Origin: JALHVH01 sp963773685
Lineage (GTDB): Bacteria > Acidobacteriota > Aminicenantia > Aminicenantales > Saccharicenantaceae
Direction: 5' to 3'
NCBI GenBank assembly: GCA_963773685.1
Contig: CAVZBY010000001.1
Span: 434,001 to 498,000, forward strand
Length of the DNA: 64,000 nt
In this document: positions 50,992 through 59,939 of the stretch, one piece after another
How the letters are laid out: every line of letters starts with the position of its first letter
Numbering within the stretch: the first letter of the stretch is position 1
Translations under genes and position numbers: made by a program
Notes under the pieces: generated by a model
What the model was told of the DNA's origin: nothing
Database searches by the model: none
What the model saw: the letters and a program-made list of their open reading frames with translations, nothing else

Positions 50992-51636
50992 CTATTTCCG
51001 GACCTTCGCCCAGTCCTTGAGGAACGTCTCCATGCCCGCGGCGGTCAAGGGGTGAGCGACCATCTTCTTCAGGATGGAGGCAGGGATGGTGGCGATATCG
51101 GCGCCGAGCAAGGCGGCCTCGACGACGTGCCGCGGATGGCGGACGCTGGCCACGATGACCTCCGTCTCGATCCGGTAGTTCTCGAAGATGGTCACGATCT
51201 CCTCGATGAGCCCCATGCCGTCCTGGGAGATATCGTCCAGGCGTCCGATGAAGGGGCTGACGTAGCGGGCCCCGGACTTGGCCGCGAGAAGGGCCTGGGT
51301 CGCGGAGAAGACGAGCGTCATGTTGACATGAATGCCTTCGGCCGCCAGGATCTTCGTCGCCTTGAGCCCCTCGACGCAGACCGGGATCTTGATGACGACG
51401 TTGGGAGCGACGGCGGCCAGGCCCCGCGCTTCGACGACGATGTCCGCCGACGCGGTCGCGACGCACTCCACGCTCACCGGGCCGGGCACGAGCCGGCAGA
51501 TCTCGCGGACGAGCTCGTCGAACTTCAGGTTCTCCTTCGAACAGAGGGAGGGGTTGGTGGTCACGCCGTCGACGATCCCCCAGCTCGCGAGCTCGCGGAT
51601 CTCGTCGATGTTCGCGGTGTCCAGAAAGAACTTCAT
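50992..51636 (-). CDS. fsa: Fructose-6-phosphate aldolase/transaldolase-like
   Basis: The 214-residue enzyme has the compact transaldolase form: MKFFLDTANIDEIRELASWG, VDGVTTNPSLC, the Schiff-base Lys in NVVIKIPVC, INVTL-like IHVNMTLVFSATQALLAAKSGA, and YVSPFIGRLDDI. It makes or cleaves dihydroxyacetone units in sugar phosphates (FSA) or transfers them (transaldolase). Length matches the short ~215-residue group, in which the two activities are hard to separate. It is the last gene of the hslVU operon. Confidence 0.9.
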   Translation of the reverse strand: MKFFLDTANIDEIRELASWGIVDGVTTNPSLCSKENLKFDELVREICRLVPGPVSVECVATASADIVVEARGLAAVAPNVVIKIPVCVEGLKATKILAAEGIHVNMTLVFSATQALLAAKSGARYVSPFIGRLDDISQDGMGLIEEIVTIFENYRIETEVIVASVRHPRHVVEAALLGADIATIPASILKKMVAHPLTAAGMETFLKDWAKVRK

Positions 51637-51673
51637 GTCATCCTCCTCGGGATCGGGCCGTTGTCCGCGCCCG

Positions 51674-52441
51674 TCATCCGATCTTTCCCATGACCTGGTT
51701 CGACAGCGTGCCGATGCCGTCGATCTGGACGTCCACCCGGTCGCCCGGCTGCATCGGCCCGACGCCGGCCGGCGTCCCGGTGGATATGAGGTCGCCCGGC
51801 TCGAGGGTCATGATCCTCGAGATGAAGCGGACGAGGAACGGGACCGGGAAGATGAGGTTGGCCGTGTTCCCCGATTGTTTGAGCTTCCCGTTCAGGAACG
51901 TCTTGACGTGGAGCGCCGCCGGGTCGATGTCCGTGGCCACGCACGGCCCGACGGCGGCAAAGGTGTCGAAGGACTTGGCCCGGGTGAACTGGACGTCCTT
52001 GGCCTGGAGGTCCCGGGCGGTCACGTCGTTGAAACACGTGTATCCGAGGATGTATCCCTCCACCCGGGCGTCGTCCGGCAGGTTCCGGGCCTTCTTGCGG
52101 ATGACGACCGCGAGCTCTCCTTCGTAATCCACCCGTTTCGATGCCGGCGGGTAGGCGATGACGGACTGCGGCCCGGTGATCGCCGAAGGGGGCTTGAGGA
52201 AAAGAAGGGGCTCTTCCGGCAGGGGCCTCCCCATCTCGAGGGCGTGGTCCCGGTAGTTGGCGCCCACGGCGACGATCTTCGAGGGAACGACAGGGGGAAG
52301 AAGCAGGACCTCCCCCGCCGGGATGGGGCTGTCCTCGATGCGGAAGTCCCCGAACACCGAGCCCTTCAAGGGAAAGAGATACTCTTCCTTGAGGACCCCG
52401 TAGAGGATCCTCTTCCTGTATCGGAAGCGGTAGATCTTCAT
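51674..52441 (-). CDS. Fumarylacetoacetate hydrolase family protein
   Basis: The 255-residue protein has the FAH C-terminal fold: SKIVAVGANYRDHALEMG, FLKPPSAITGP, the metal-binding VDYEGELAVVI, GYTCFNDVTARDLQ, KSFDTFAAVGP and ISTGTPAGVGPMQPGD. Family members are hydrolases, decarboxylases or isomerases of 2-oxo acids, commonly in aromatic or sugar-acid breakdown. The exact substrate cannot be assigned. It overlaps the upstream lipoprotein gene by 4 bases (ATGA). Confidence 0.9.
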   Translation of the reverse strand: MKIYRFRYRKRILYGVLKEEYLFPLKGSVFGDFRIEDSPIPAGEVLLLPPVVPSKIVAVGANYRDHALEMGRPLPEEPLLFLKPPSAITGPQSVIAYPPASKRVDYEGELAVVIRKKARNLPDDARVEGYILGYTCFNDVTARDLQAKDVQFTRAKSFDTFAAVGPCVATDIDPAALHVKTFLNGKLKQSGNTANLIFPVPFLVRFISRIMTLEPGDLISTGTPAGVGPMQPGDRVDVQIDGIGTLSNQVMGKIG

Positions 52442-53502
52442 TCCGGACGATCTCCGGGGGCCTCGACGACCGTCTCGGTTCGGGCGCTCTCGTTCTCCCT
52501 GATATCCACGGCGCTCATAGAATATCGATAACGTTTCCCCTTTTCAATCGTCAGGTCCGTATAGGCGTTCTCGAGGAGAAGCGCCGGGGTCAGGAGGACG
52601 TCCTCGGCCTCCCCCTCCCCGCGGCGCCGGACCCGGTATCCGGCAAGATCCTTTTCGCGGTTCGCCTCCCAGCTCAGGGATACGGACCCGTGTCCCGTCA
52701 CCTGAACGACTCCGGCGGGCGCGGCGGGCGGGAAGACGTCCTCGGGGACGAGCTCGCGGACCTCGGAATCGTCGCTCTCGAAATACGGGGGTGTCCCCGT
52801 GGCCGAAGCCCGGACGAAATAACGGACGGGGGCCCCGAAGACGACGTCCGGGTCGTCGAACTTGGTCCCGGTGACCAGGTTCGGGTTGACCGCCTTCTCC
52901 GGGCCTTCCTCGAACTCCCGATAGACGTTGTACCCGGAGACCGTGACGGGGGTCGATCCGTCGAAATTGGCCGCAGGGGCCTTCCAGGCGAGCTCGATCT
53001 TGTCCTCGAGGGCCCGGGCCGTAAGCTCCAAGGGAGGGGCCGGCCCAACCCGGGGTTCGAAGTCGACGGGGTCCGAGAACCCGGACGTCCTGGACCGGGC
53101 GTCGCGAACCCGGACGGCGAAGCTGATCTTCAGCGAAGCGGGCTTTTTCCCGGCCAGGGAATAGGCGAAAGGAGCGGCCAGGCCGTCCTCCTTCAACGAG
53201 GCCGCGAGCTTGGCTTTCTTCTCGAACTCCGCGACGGTCACCTTCTCCTTCCCGGCCTGGGCCTTATCCTGCTCGAAGACCCAGACCTCGGCCTCGGAAA
53301 CGCTGGACGAGGGCATCCCGTCGACGGACTTGACGGGGTTCTTCCAACCCACGTAGAGCGTCGCGCCCCGCTGGAGGACGGTCGCCGCTTCGGGCTTCAT
53401 GGGGGTCCGGACGAGAGGCGCGAGGAGCGCCCCCTTTTTTCCGCAGCCGGAAGCGGCCGCGCAGGCCAGGAGAACGGCGAGAGCGGCGGATCGCTTCGTC
53501 AT
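52438..53502 (-). CDS. Lipoprotein with fibronectin type III domains
   Basis: The 354-residue protein starts with a lipoprotein signal (VLLACAAASGCGKKG, lipobox ASGC). Two or three FN3-like sandwiches follow, with VGPAPPLELTARALEDKIEL, VSGYNVYREFEEGPEK and GSVSLSWEANREKDLAGYRV. FN3 domains usually bind polymers or proteins at the surface. Function is unknown. ATGA overlaps tie it to hslU before and the FAH gene after. Confidence 0.78.
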   Translation of the reverse strand: MTKRSAALAVLLACAAASGCGKKGALLAPLVRTPMKPEAATVLQRGATLYVGWKNPVKSVDGMPSSSVSEAEVWVFEQDKAQAGKEKVTVAEFEKKAKLAASLKEDGLAAPFAYSLAGKKPASLKISFAVRVRDARSRTSGFSDPVDFEPRVGPAPPLELTARALEDKIELAWKAPAANFDGSTPVTVSGYNVYREFEEGPEKAVNPNLVTGTKFDDPDVVFGAPVRYFVRASATGTPPYFESDDSEVRELVPEDVFPPAAPAGVVQVTGHGSVSLSWEANREKDLAGYRVRRRGEGEAEDVLLTPALLLENAYTDLTIEKGKRYRYSMSAVDIRENESARTETVVEAPGDRPE

Positions 53503-54887
53503 AGGATGAAGCGCCTCAGGTCCTGGTCCTTGAGGATGTCCTTGAGCTGGCCCTGGACATATTCCCGGGTGATGAGGATATCCTTTTTCGGCAGATCGGG
53601 GGCTTCGAAGGAGATGTCCTCCATGACCTTTTCCATGACGGTGTGGAGCCGCCGGGCCCCTATGTTCTCCGCCTCGCGGTTGACCCTCTCGGCGATGGCC
53701 GCGATCTCGTCGATGGCTTCGGGAGCGAACGCGACACGGACGCCCTCGGTGGCCATCAGGGCCTCGGTCTGCTTGATGAGGGCGTTCGCCGGCTCGGTCA
53801 GGATGCGGACGAAATCGTCCTTGTCGAGGGGGGTGAGCTCCACCCGGATGGGGAAGCGTCCCTGAAGCTCGGGGATGAGGTCGGACGGCTTCGAGACATG
53901 GAAGGCCCCCGCGCCGATGAACAGGACGTGGTCGGTCCGGACCAGCCCGAAGCGCGTATTGACCGTGGTCCCTTCGATGATGGGCAGGAGGTCGCGCTGG
54001 ACGCCCTCCCGGCTGACCTCGGGCCCGTGCCCGGCCTCCCTCCCGGCGATCTTGTCCACCTCGTCCAGGAAGATGATGCCCGAGTGCTCGACCCGTTCGA
54101 TGGCCAGGCGGGAGACCTGGTCCATGTCCACCAGCCGCTTCTCCTCCTCCTCGAGGAGGATCTCGCGGGCCTCGCGGATCTTCACCTTCCTCCGTTTGGA
54201 TCTCCCGCCCAGGAACCCCGGGATGAGATCCTGGATCTGCATGCCGATGTCCTCGACCCCGGCGTTGGAGAACACCTCGAACGAAGGCGCCGTCTTCTCT
54301 TTGACCTCGATCTCCACCGGCCGGTCCTCCAGGACGCCCGCCCGGAGCTGTTTCCTGAGCTTCTCACGGGTCTCCCGGAACCGCGCCGCTTCCTCGTCGG
54401 CGGCATCCTCTCGGACCCCCGGCTGGGGAAGGATGAGGTCGAGGAGCCTTTCCTCGACGGCCCCTTTCGCCTTCTCGGCGATCTCCGCGACCTTCTCGGC
54501 CTTGACCATGTCCACGGCCATCCGGACGAGGTCCCGGATCATGGATTCGACGTCCCGGCCGACGTAGCCGACCTCGGTGAACTTGCTGGCCTCGATCTTG
54601 AGGAACGGCGAGGAGGTGAGCTTGGCCAGGCGGCGGGAGATCTCGGTCTTCCCCACGCCGGTCGGACCTATCATGAGGATGTTCTTGGGAGCGATCTCGT
54701 CGGCCAGCTCGGCGGGGAGCTTCCGCCGGCGGAACCTGTTGCGGAGGGCGATGGCGACCGCCTTCTTGGCGGCCTTCTGGCCGATGATGTACTTATCGAG
54801 CTCGGCGACGATCTCCTGGGGCGTAAGCTCCGTGTCCCTGGGCTCCTCGACGGGCTTGTCCATGGACTCGGGGAGGACGATCGGCAT
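53499..54887 (-). CDS. hslU: ATP-dependent protease ATPase subunit HslU
   Basis: HslU unfolds substrates and feeds them to the HslV protease. The 462-residue protein has LTPQEIVAELDKYIIGQKAAKKAV, Walker A IGPTGVGKTEISRRLA, IEASKFTEVGYVGRDVESM, an I-domain (about residues 110-240), Walker B GIIFLDEVDKIA, sensor FIGAGAFHVSKPSDLIPELQGR and the C-terminal LRRFIL that inserts into HslV. Its ATG follows the hslV stop directly, without a gap. Confidence 0.96.
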   Translation of the reverse strand: MPIVLPESMDKPVEEPRDTELTPQEIVAELDKYIIGQKAAKKAVAIALRNRFRRRKLPAELADEIAPKNILMIGPTGVGKTEISRRLAKLTSSPFLKIEASKFTEVGYVGRDVESMIRDLVRMAVDMVKAEKVAEIAEKAKGAVEERLLDLILPQPGVREDAADEEAARFRETREKLRKQLRAGVLEDRPVEIEVKEKTAPSFEVFSNAGVEDIGMQIQDLIPGFLGGRSKRRKVKIREAREILLEEEEKRLVDMDQVSRLAIERVEHSGIIFLDEVDKIAGREAGHGPEVSREGVQRDLLPIIEGTTVNTRFGLVRTDHVLFIGAGAFHVSKPSDLIPELQGRFPIRVELTPLDKDDFVRILTEPANALIKQTEALMATEGVRVAFAPEAIDEIAAIAERVNREAENIGARRLHTVMEKVMEDISFEAPDLPKKDILITREYVQGQLKDILKDQDLRRFIL

Positions 54888-55415
54888 CTAGAGCTCCTCC
54901 AGGGTGATCCGGTCGTTGGTGAAGACGCAGATCCCCGCGGCGATCCTCATGGCCTCGGTCGCGATCTCCGGAGCCGATAGGTTCGTATGCCCGAGGAGCG
55001 CCCGGGCCGCGGCCAGGGCGTAAGGACCGCCCGAGCCGATGGCCACGACCCCGTCATCGGGTTCGACGACGTCGCCGGTCCCTGAGATGAGGAACGCCGC
55101 ATCCTTGTCGGCCACGATGAGCAGGGCGTCCAGCTGGCGGAGGGCCTTGTCCAGCCGCCAGTCCTTGGCGAGCTCGATGGCCGCCCGGGAGAGATTTCCC
55201 CGGTACTCGTCGAGCTTGGCCTCGAACCTGGAGAAGAGGGCGAAAGCGTCGGAGGTCGAGCCCGCGAACCCCGCCAGGACGGCCCCCTTGTGGAGCCGCC
55301 GGATCTTCTGGGCGGTCGCCTTGAGGACGGTCTGCCCCATGGTCACCTGACCGTCGCCGGCCATGACCACCCGGCCCTGATGCCGGACGCAGATGACGGT
55401 CGTCGAACGGATCAT
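54888..55415 (-). CDS. hslV: ATP-dependent protease subunit HslV
   Basis: HslV is the Thr protease of the HslUV complex. The 175-residue protein has STTVICVRHQGRVVMAGDGQ, where one of the two Thr becomes the catalytic N-terminus after processing, then TMGQTVLKATAQKIRR, AGFAGSTSDAFALF and IGSGGPYALAAARALLGHT. Length is standard. A GAGG ribosome site and a good promoter precede it; it opens the operon hslV, hslU, FN3 lipoprotein, FAH, FSA. Confidence 0.96.
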   Translation of the reverse strand: MIRSTTVICVRHQGRVVMAGDGQVTMGQTVLKATAQKIRRLHKGAVLAGFAGSTSDAFALFSRFEAKLDEYRGNLSRAAIELAKDWRLDKALRQLDALLIVADKDAAFLISGTGDVVEPDDGVVAIGSGGPYALAAARALLGHTNLSAPEIATEAMRIAAGICVFTNDRITLEEL

Positions 55416-55453
55416 GCGGATACCTCGATCGCGATGAGAATTCTCTTCTGGTA

Positions 55454-55482
55454 ATGATAGCGAATGGCCATGGAGATGTAAA
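55454..55482 (-). promoter_or_regulatory. Promoter of the hslVU operon
   Basis: On the minus strand TTTACA (55477-55482), 17 bases, TATCAT (55454-55459), 38 bases before the hslV ATG. Confidence 0.62.
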
Positions 55483-55545
55483 GGCGGGCGCCGCCCCTGC
55501 CCAGGGGGGCGGGGGCGACACAGCTTTCTCCGGACCCGTCCGATG

Positions 55546-55554
55546 TGCTAGAAT
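55546..55554 (+). promoter_or_regulatory. Extended -10 element before the nucleotidyltransferase gene
   Basis: TGCTAGAAT (TG, one base, TAGAAT) lies 26 bases before the ATG at 55581. No good -35 is present, as is common for extended -10 promoters. Confidence 0.42.
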
Positions 55555-55580
55555 CCCCTCTCGAACGGAAGGAACACGGC

Positions 55581-56501
55581 ATGGCATCCCTGACACTCCT
55601 GGTCATGGCCGCCGGCATCGGGAGCCGGTACGGCGGCCTCAAGCAGATCGACCCCGTCGGGCCGAACGGGGAGATCGTCGTCGATTATTCCGTCTATGAC
55701 GCCTTGCGGGCGGGCTTCGACAAGGTCGTCTTCGTCATCCGCAGGGAGATCGAGGCTGCTTTCCGCGAGAGGATCGGCCGGACGGTCGAAAGCCGGGTGG
55801 AGACGGCTTACGTGCTCCAGGAGCTCGATAAGCTTCCCCCCGGTTTCACCCTCCCTGCCGGAAGGACGAAGCCCTGGGGCACGGGCCACGCCATTCTCTG
55901 CGCCCGGGACAGCGTCGATACGCCCTTCGCGGCCATCAACGCCGACGATTTCTACGGCCGGACGGCGTTCACGGCCCTGTCCGGGCACCTGCGGACCGCC
56001 CGGGACTTCGGCGGGATCTACGACTACGCCATGGTCGGCTACGTCCTCGAGAACACGCTCTCCGAGCACGGGCACGTGGCCCGCGGGGTCTGCGCGTCCG
56101 GGCCCGACCTTTGTCTCATCGACATCCGCGAACGTGAAAGGGTCCGGCGGTTCCCGGACGGCGTCAAGTACGCCGCGAAGGGAGGAGATTGGATCGGGAT
56201 CCCGGCGGGGAGCGTCGTTTCGATGAACGTCTGGGGGTTCACAACGGGCCTTTTCGGCGAGCTCGAATCCCGGTTCCCCGCGTTCCTCCGCGCGAGCGCC
56301 GGGAACATCCTCAAGGCCGAATTCCTCATCCCCGAGGTCGTCGGGAGCCTGGTGAGGGAGGGGAAAGCCCGGGTCAGGATCCTGCCGACCGGCGAGAGAT
56401 GGTTCGGCGTGACCTATCCCGAGGACCGGCCGCGTGTCCAGGCCGCCATCCGCGAGATCGTCGCCCGGGGCATCTACCCGGAGAATCTATGGGAGAGCTG
56501 A
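55581..56501 (+). CDS. Sugar-nucleotide (NTP) transferase family protein
   Basis: The 306-residue enzyme has the nucleotidyltransferase signature LLVMAAGIGSRYGGLKQIDP at residues 6-25 and NADDFYGRTAFTAL with the metal-binding Asp, so it probably activates a sugar phosphate with an NTP. It lacks a clear acyltransferase domain. The ATG at 55581 was chosen because GGAAGGAA is seven bases ahead and it places the signature near the start. The stop overlaps the next gene by 13 bases. Confidence 0.86.
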   Translation: MASLTLLVMAAGIGSRYGGLKQIDPVGPNGEIVVDYSVYDALRAGFDKVVFVIRREIEAAFRERIGRTVESRVETAYVLQELDKLPPGFTLPAGRTKPWGTGHAILCARDSVDTPFAAINADDFYGRTAFTALSGHLRTARDFGGIYDYAMVGYVLENTLSEHGHVARGVCASGPDLCLIDIRERERVRRFPDGVKYAAKGGDWIGIPAGSVVSMNVWGFTTGLFGELESRFPAFLRASAGNILKAEFLIPEVVGSLVREGKARVRILPTGERWFGVTYPEDRPRVQAAIREIVARGIYPENLWES

Positions 56502-57196
56502 GAAGGGATGGGCGCGAGGCCGGGCCTTATCCGTCAGGATTGCGGCACACGCTTCGTTCCGCCGCGGATGCGGCCCGCTTGACGGGAGCCTGGAGATTCG
56601 CGAGCCGCGTCCTCCCCTGGTCGCTGGCCCGGGATTACTCCATTTTCGCACAGGATCTCGACGCGATCGTGCCCTTTTCCGCCCCCCGAGTCCCGTGCGT
56701 CATCCATCCTGCCGGGAAAGAGGATATTCCGGCCATCCTGGGCTTAAGGCCTGGATATTATTCAAGGGCGCTCCTCGAGAGGCGCTTCGAAGCCGGTCAT
56801 TTGGCCTTCTTCGGGCGCGTGGGGGCAAGGTCCGTCTATTGCCATTGGGCGCTCATCGGGACGATCGAGATCCCTTACCTCAATGGGCGCCTCGTCCTCG
56901 GCCCGGGCGAGGCGCTTACGGACGAGATCTTCGTCCATCCGGATTTCCGGAGATCCGGGATCTACGAGTACGGCAGCGGCCTGATCCGGACGGCGCTCCG
57001 GGCCAAGGGCTTCCGGACGATCTTTTCCGCCGTCGCGTCCTGGAACGACGTTCCGAGGAGGGTCATGATCAAGTCCGGGATGACGGAGATCGGGCGGGCA
57101 CAGTTCCGGAACATCCCGGGATTCACGAGGGCCCGTTGGTCGGGCCGGGTCGAAGTCCTCGAGGACGGGTCGTTCGCGTTCCATGCCCTCCCCTGA
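56489..57196 (+). CDS. GNAT-like acetyltransferase protein
   Basis: The 235-residue protein has a basic N-terminal part and a C-terminal GNAT-like region with LTDEIFVHPDFRRSGIYEYG, similar to the acetyl-CoA-binding loop (VxPxxRxxGIG), then FSAVASWNDVPRRVMIKSGM. The substrate is unknown. It starts at an ATG with GGAG five bases ahead and overlaps both neighbours, so the three genes are coupled; activating, acylating and methylating a sugar or lipid is a possible joint role, but this is inference. Confidence 0.7.
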   Translation: MGELRRDGREAGPYPSGLRHTLRSAADAARLTGAWRFASRVLPWSLARDYSIFAQDLDAIVPFSAPRVPCVIHPAGKEDIPAILGLRPGYYSRALLERRFEAGHLAFFGRVGARSVYCHWALIGTIEIPYLNGRLVLGPGEALTDEIFVHPDFRRSGIYEYGSGLIRTALRAKGFRTIFSAVASWNDVPRRVMIKSGMTEIGRAQFRNIPGFTRARWSGRVEVLEDGSFAFHALP

Positions 57197-57977
57197 ATCC
57201 GGGAAGAACGGGTACCGGTCCTTTTGGGATTGGACCGGCGTCCATTTCCCGTCCCTGTCCGAGGCTTCGTCCACCGGATACTACCGGGAATGCGAAGAAA
57301 GGCTCTTCCGCGCGTATTTCCCCGGCCTCGCCGGCCGGAAGATCCTGAAGACCGATCTCTGGGACGAGGCCAAGAACACCAGGATCCTGAGATACGCGGC
57401 CGACGCCGGCGCCGATGTTTACGGGATCGACATCTCCATCGAAATGCTCAAGGGCGCGGCGGAGGCCTTCCGGGACAGCCCTGGGCGGCGCGGGTTCATC
57501 GTATCCGATGTCCGGGCGATCGGCTTCCGGGAGGGCGTCTTCGACGGGATCTACAGCATGGGGACGATCGAGCATTTCAAGGAACACGCGCAGGCCGTCC
57601 GGGAGTGTTTCCGTGTCCTGCGGAAGGGCGGCGTCGCCGTCATGGGCGTTCCCAACGCGCGGGACCCCTTCCTCCGGCCGCTCCTGGTCGGCGCGCTCTA
57701 CCGGCTCGGCCTCTATGCCTACGGATACGAGAGATCCTTCAGCATGCGGGCCCTTGAGCGCCTGCTCACCGCCGAGGGTTTCGAGGTCGTGGACCGGACG
57801 GGGATCCTTTTCATGCCCGGCTGGCTCCGGATGCTCGACCTCTGGCTGTGCGTGAAGAGCCCGAAGCTCGGCGCGCTCACCGCCCCGGCCGTCCGGTTCT
57901 TCGCCGGACTGCACAGGAGGTTCCCGCGACTCGGCCGGTACGGCTACCTGATCGCCTGCATCGTCCGCAAGCCGTAA
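57183..57977 (+). CDS. Class I SAM-dependent methyltransferase (divergent motif I)
   Basis: The 264-residue protein has VYGIDISIEMLKGA (motif II), FIVSDVRAIGFREGVFDGIY and SMGTIEHF, then FRVLRKGGVAVMGVPN, the sequence of a class I methyltransferase. Motif I, usually VLDLGCGxG, reads ILKTDLWDEAKNT, so the glycine loop is altered. The C-terminal third contains a basic, hydrophobic tail that may touch the membrane. Last gene of the three-gene set. Confidence 0.82.
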   Translation: MPSPESGKNGYRSFWDWTGVHFPSLSEASSTGYYRECEERLFRAYFPGLAGRKILKTDLWDEAKNTRILRYAADAGADVYGIDISIEMLKGAAEAFRDSPGRRGFIVSDVRAIGFREGVFDGIYSMGTIEHFKEHAQAVRECFRVLRKGGVAVMGVPNARDPFLRPLLVGALYRLGLYAYGYERSFSMRALERLLTAEGFEVVDRTGILFMPGWLRMLDLWLCVKSPKLGALTAPAVRFFAGLHRRFPRLGRYGYLIACIVRKP

Positions 57978-57981
57978 CCGT

Positions 57982-58010
57982 TTGACGTTTTCCCGCGTAC
58001 TTGTTATCCT
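57982..58010 (+). promoter_or_regulatory. Promoter of the Ser/Thr kinase gene
   Basis: TTGACG (57982-57987), 17 bases, TATCCT (58005-58010), 24 bases before the ATG. Confidence 0.6.
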
Positions 58011-58034
58011 GAGACGAAAGTACGGGTCCCCCCC

Positions 58035-59936
58035 ATGAAATGCCCAGTATGCCGGTACCAGAACCCCGAGGACACGCGGTTCTGCGGCCAGTGCGGCCGG
58101 GCGCTCTCCGGCACGTCCGGTTCGAGCATCGCCTTCACCCGAACCCTGGACCCCCCCCGCGAGCTCGAGCGCGGGACGACCCTCGCCGGCCGCTTCGAGA
58201 TCATCGAGGAGCTCGGCCGGGGCGGCATGGGCAAGGTCTACAAGGCGTTCGACACGAAGATCAAGGAGAACGTCGCCCTCAAGCTCCTGAGGCCCGAGAT
58301 CGGCATGGACGAGGAGACCATCGAGCGGTTTCGCAACGAGATCAAGCTGGCCCGGAAGATCTCCCAGCGCCACGTCATCCGGTTGTACGACCTGGGCGAG
58401 GACGGGCCCGTCTTCTTCATCACCATGGAGTATGTTCCCGGCGAGAACCTCAAGAGCTTCATCCGGCGGTCCGGCAACCTGACGGAGGCCAAGGCCGTCA
58501 CTCTCGCCCGGCAGGTTGCGGAGGGGATGGCCGAGGCGCACGCGCACGGCGTCATCCACCGGGACCTCAAGCCGCAGAACATCATGATCGACCGCGACGG
58601 GAACGCCCGTATCATGGACTTCGGCATCGCCAGCTCCCTGGGAACCAAAGGGCTCACCGGCACGGGCGCCATTATCGGGACGCCCGAATACATGTCTCCC
58701 GAGCAGGCCGAGGCCCGAGGGGTCGACGCCCGTTCGGACATCTACTCGTTGGGCGCCATCCTCTTCGAGATGGTGACCGGCCGGGTCCCGTTCGAGGGCG
58801 AAACCCCGCTCAGCGTGGCCATCAAGCAGAAGAGCGAGCCTCCGCGCAACCCCCGGGAGCTGAACAACCAGATCTCCCCCGCCCTCAGCCGCATCATCCT
58901 CAAGTGCCTGGCCAAAGCGAAAGCCGACCGCTACCAAACCGCCGCCGAGCTCGGCATGGAGCTCGAGGCCCTGGAGAAGGGGTTCCCGACCCCGGAGCGG
59001 GCCATCGTCCGGAAAAGACCGACCTCGACCCGGGAGGTCACCATCAAGTTCGAGCCGCGGCGGCTCATCCTCCCCGCTTTGGGGATCCTTATCGTCGCCG
59101 GCGCCTTCTTCGTCGGACGCTCATTGACGAAGAAGCCGGAAGCGGAGCCCCATCGGGCCGCGGAAGCTCGAACGTCGCCGGCCGTTCCGGAGCGCGCGGA
59201 GGCCCGGGGCACGTCGGCCATGAGGCTTCTCGCTCCCCTTTTCGGGGAGGCGGTCAAGGACATGGACCCGAAGGAGTTCGAGAAGATCCAGAAGACGATC
59301 TCCGCCATCCAGAAGAAGAGCCCCGAGAGCCAGCCCTTGAGCTCCCTTTGGAATGACGTCCAGAAAAGGTTCGCGGACGGACAGAAGGAGCAGGCGGCCG
59401 GGAACCTGGACGCCTCCCGGAAAAGCTACACCCGGAGTCAGTCCGAGATGAACAGATTCCTCGCCCTCGTCAAGGATAAGGAGGCCGCCGACCAGGCCCG
59501 GAGCGATATGCAGTTCGTCCGCGGCAAGGCCGACGCGGCGGCCGGGGCGAGGGGCGCCAACATCCTCCACTGGATCGCCTCCGAGAAGCTCAAGGATGCC
59601 GAGGAAGCCTACGCGAAGAGCGACTTCGCCGGGGCCCGCACCCTTTACTCCATCCTCACCAGGGTCTTCTCCCTCGGCATCGAGGGAGGCGACGAGGAAG
59701 CCTGCCTCGGGCGGCTGAAAGACCTCGTCGGGAGCATCCGGAAGGGCGCCGAAGCCGTACAGAAGGCCGCGAAGGATTCCTGGCTCTTCGACCGCGCCCG
59801 GGAAGAGGAGTCGATGGCCGCGACGTATCTCGCGGGCAAACAATACGCGGAAGCCGCCGAATATCTCGTCCTGTCGGCGTTCCTCTACGAAAAGGCCAAG
59901 GACGTCTCCGAAGAAGCTCCGGGATCGGGCGGCTGA
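58035..59936 (+). CDS. Serine/threonine protein kinase with zinc-ribbon and membrane helix
   Basis: The 633-residue protein starts with a zinc ribbon (C3, C6, C17, C20), then a Hanks-type kinase domain (about residues 52-310): ELGRGGMGKVYKA, ALKLLRPE, VIHRDLKPQNIMI, MDFGIASS and GTPEYMSPEQ. A membrane helix (LILPALGILIVAGAFFVG) follows at about 345-362, and then a ~260-residue helical sensor region outside the membrane with repeats rich in Ala/Lys/Glu. All catalytic residues are present, so it should be active. The phosphatase gene follows after three bases. Confidence 0.93.
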   Translation: MKCPVCRYQNPEDTRFCGQCGRALSGTSGSSIAFTRTLDPPRELERGTTLAGRFEIIEELGRGGMGKVYKAFDTKIKENVALKLLRPEIGMDEETIERFRNEIKLARKISQRHVIRLYDLGEDGPVFFITMEYVPGENLKSFIRRSGNLTEAKAVTLARQVAEGMAEAHAHGVIHRDLKPQNIMIDRDGNARIMDFGIASSLGTKGLTGTGAIIGTPEYMSPEQAEARGVDARSDIYSLGAILFEMVTGRVPFEGETPLSVAIKQKSEPPRNPRELNNQISPALSRIILKCLAKAKADRYQTAAELGMELEALEKGFPTPERAIVRKRPTSTREVTIKFEPRRLILPALGILIVAGAFFVGRSLTKKPEAEPHRAAEARTSPAVPERAEARGTSAMRLLAPLFGEAVKDMDPKEFEKIQKTISAIQKKSPESQPLSSLWNDVQKRFADGQKEQAAGNLDASRKSYTRSQSEMNRFLALVKDKEAADQARSDMQFVRGKADAAAGARGANILHWIASEKLKDAEEAYAKSDFAGARTLYSILTRVFSLGIEGGDEEACLGRLKDLVGSIRKGAEAVQKAAKDSWLFDRAREEESMAATYLAGKQYAEAAEYLVLSAFLYEKAKDVSEEAPGSGG

Positions 59937-59939
59937 ACG

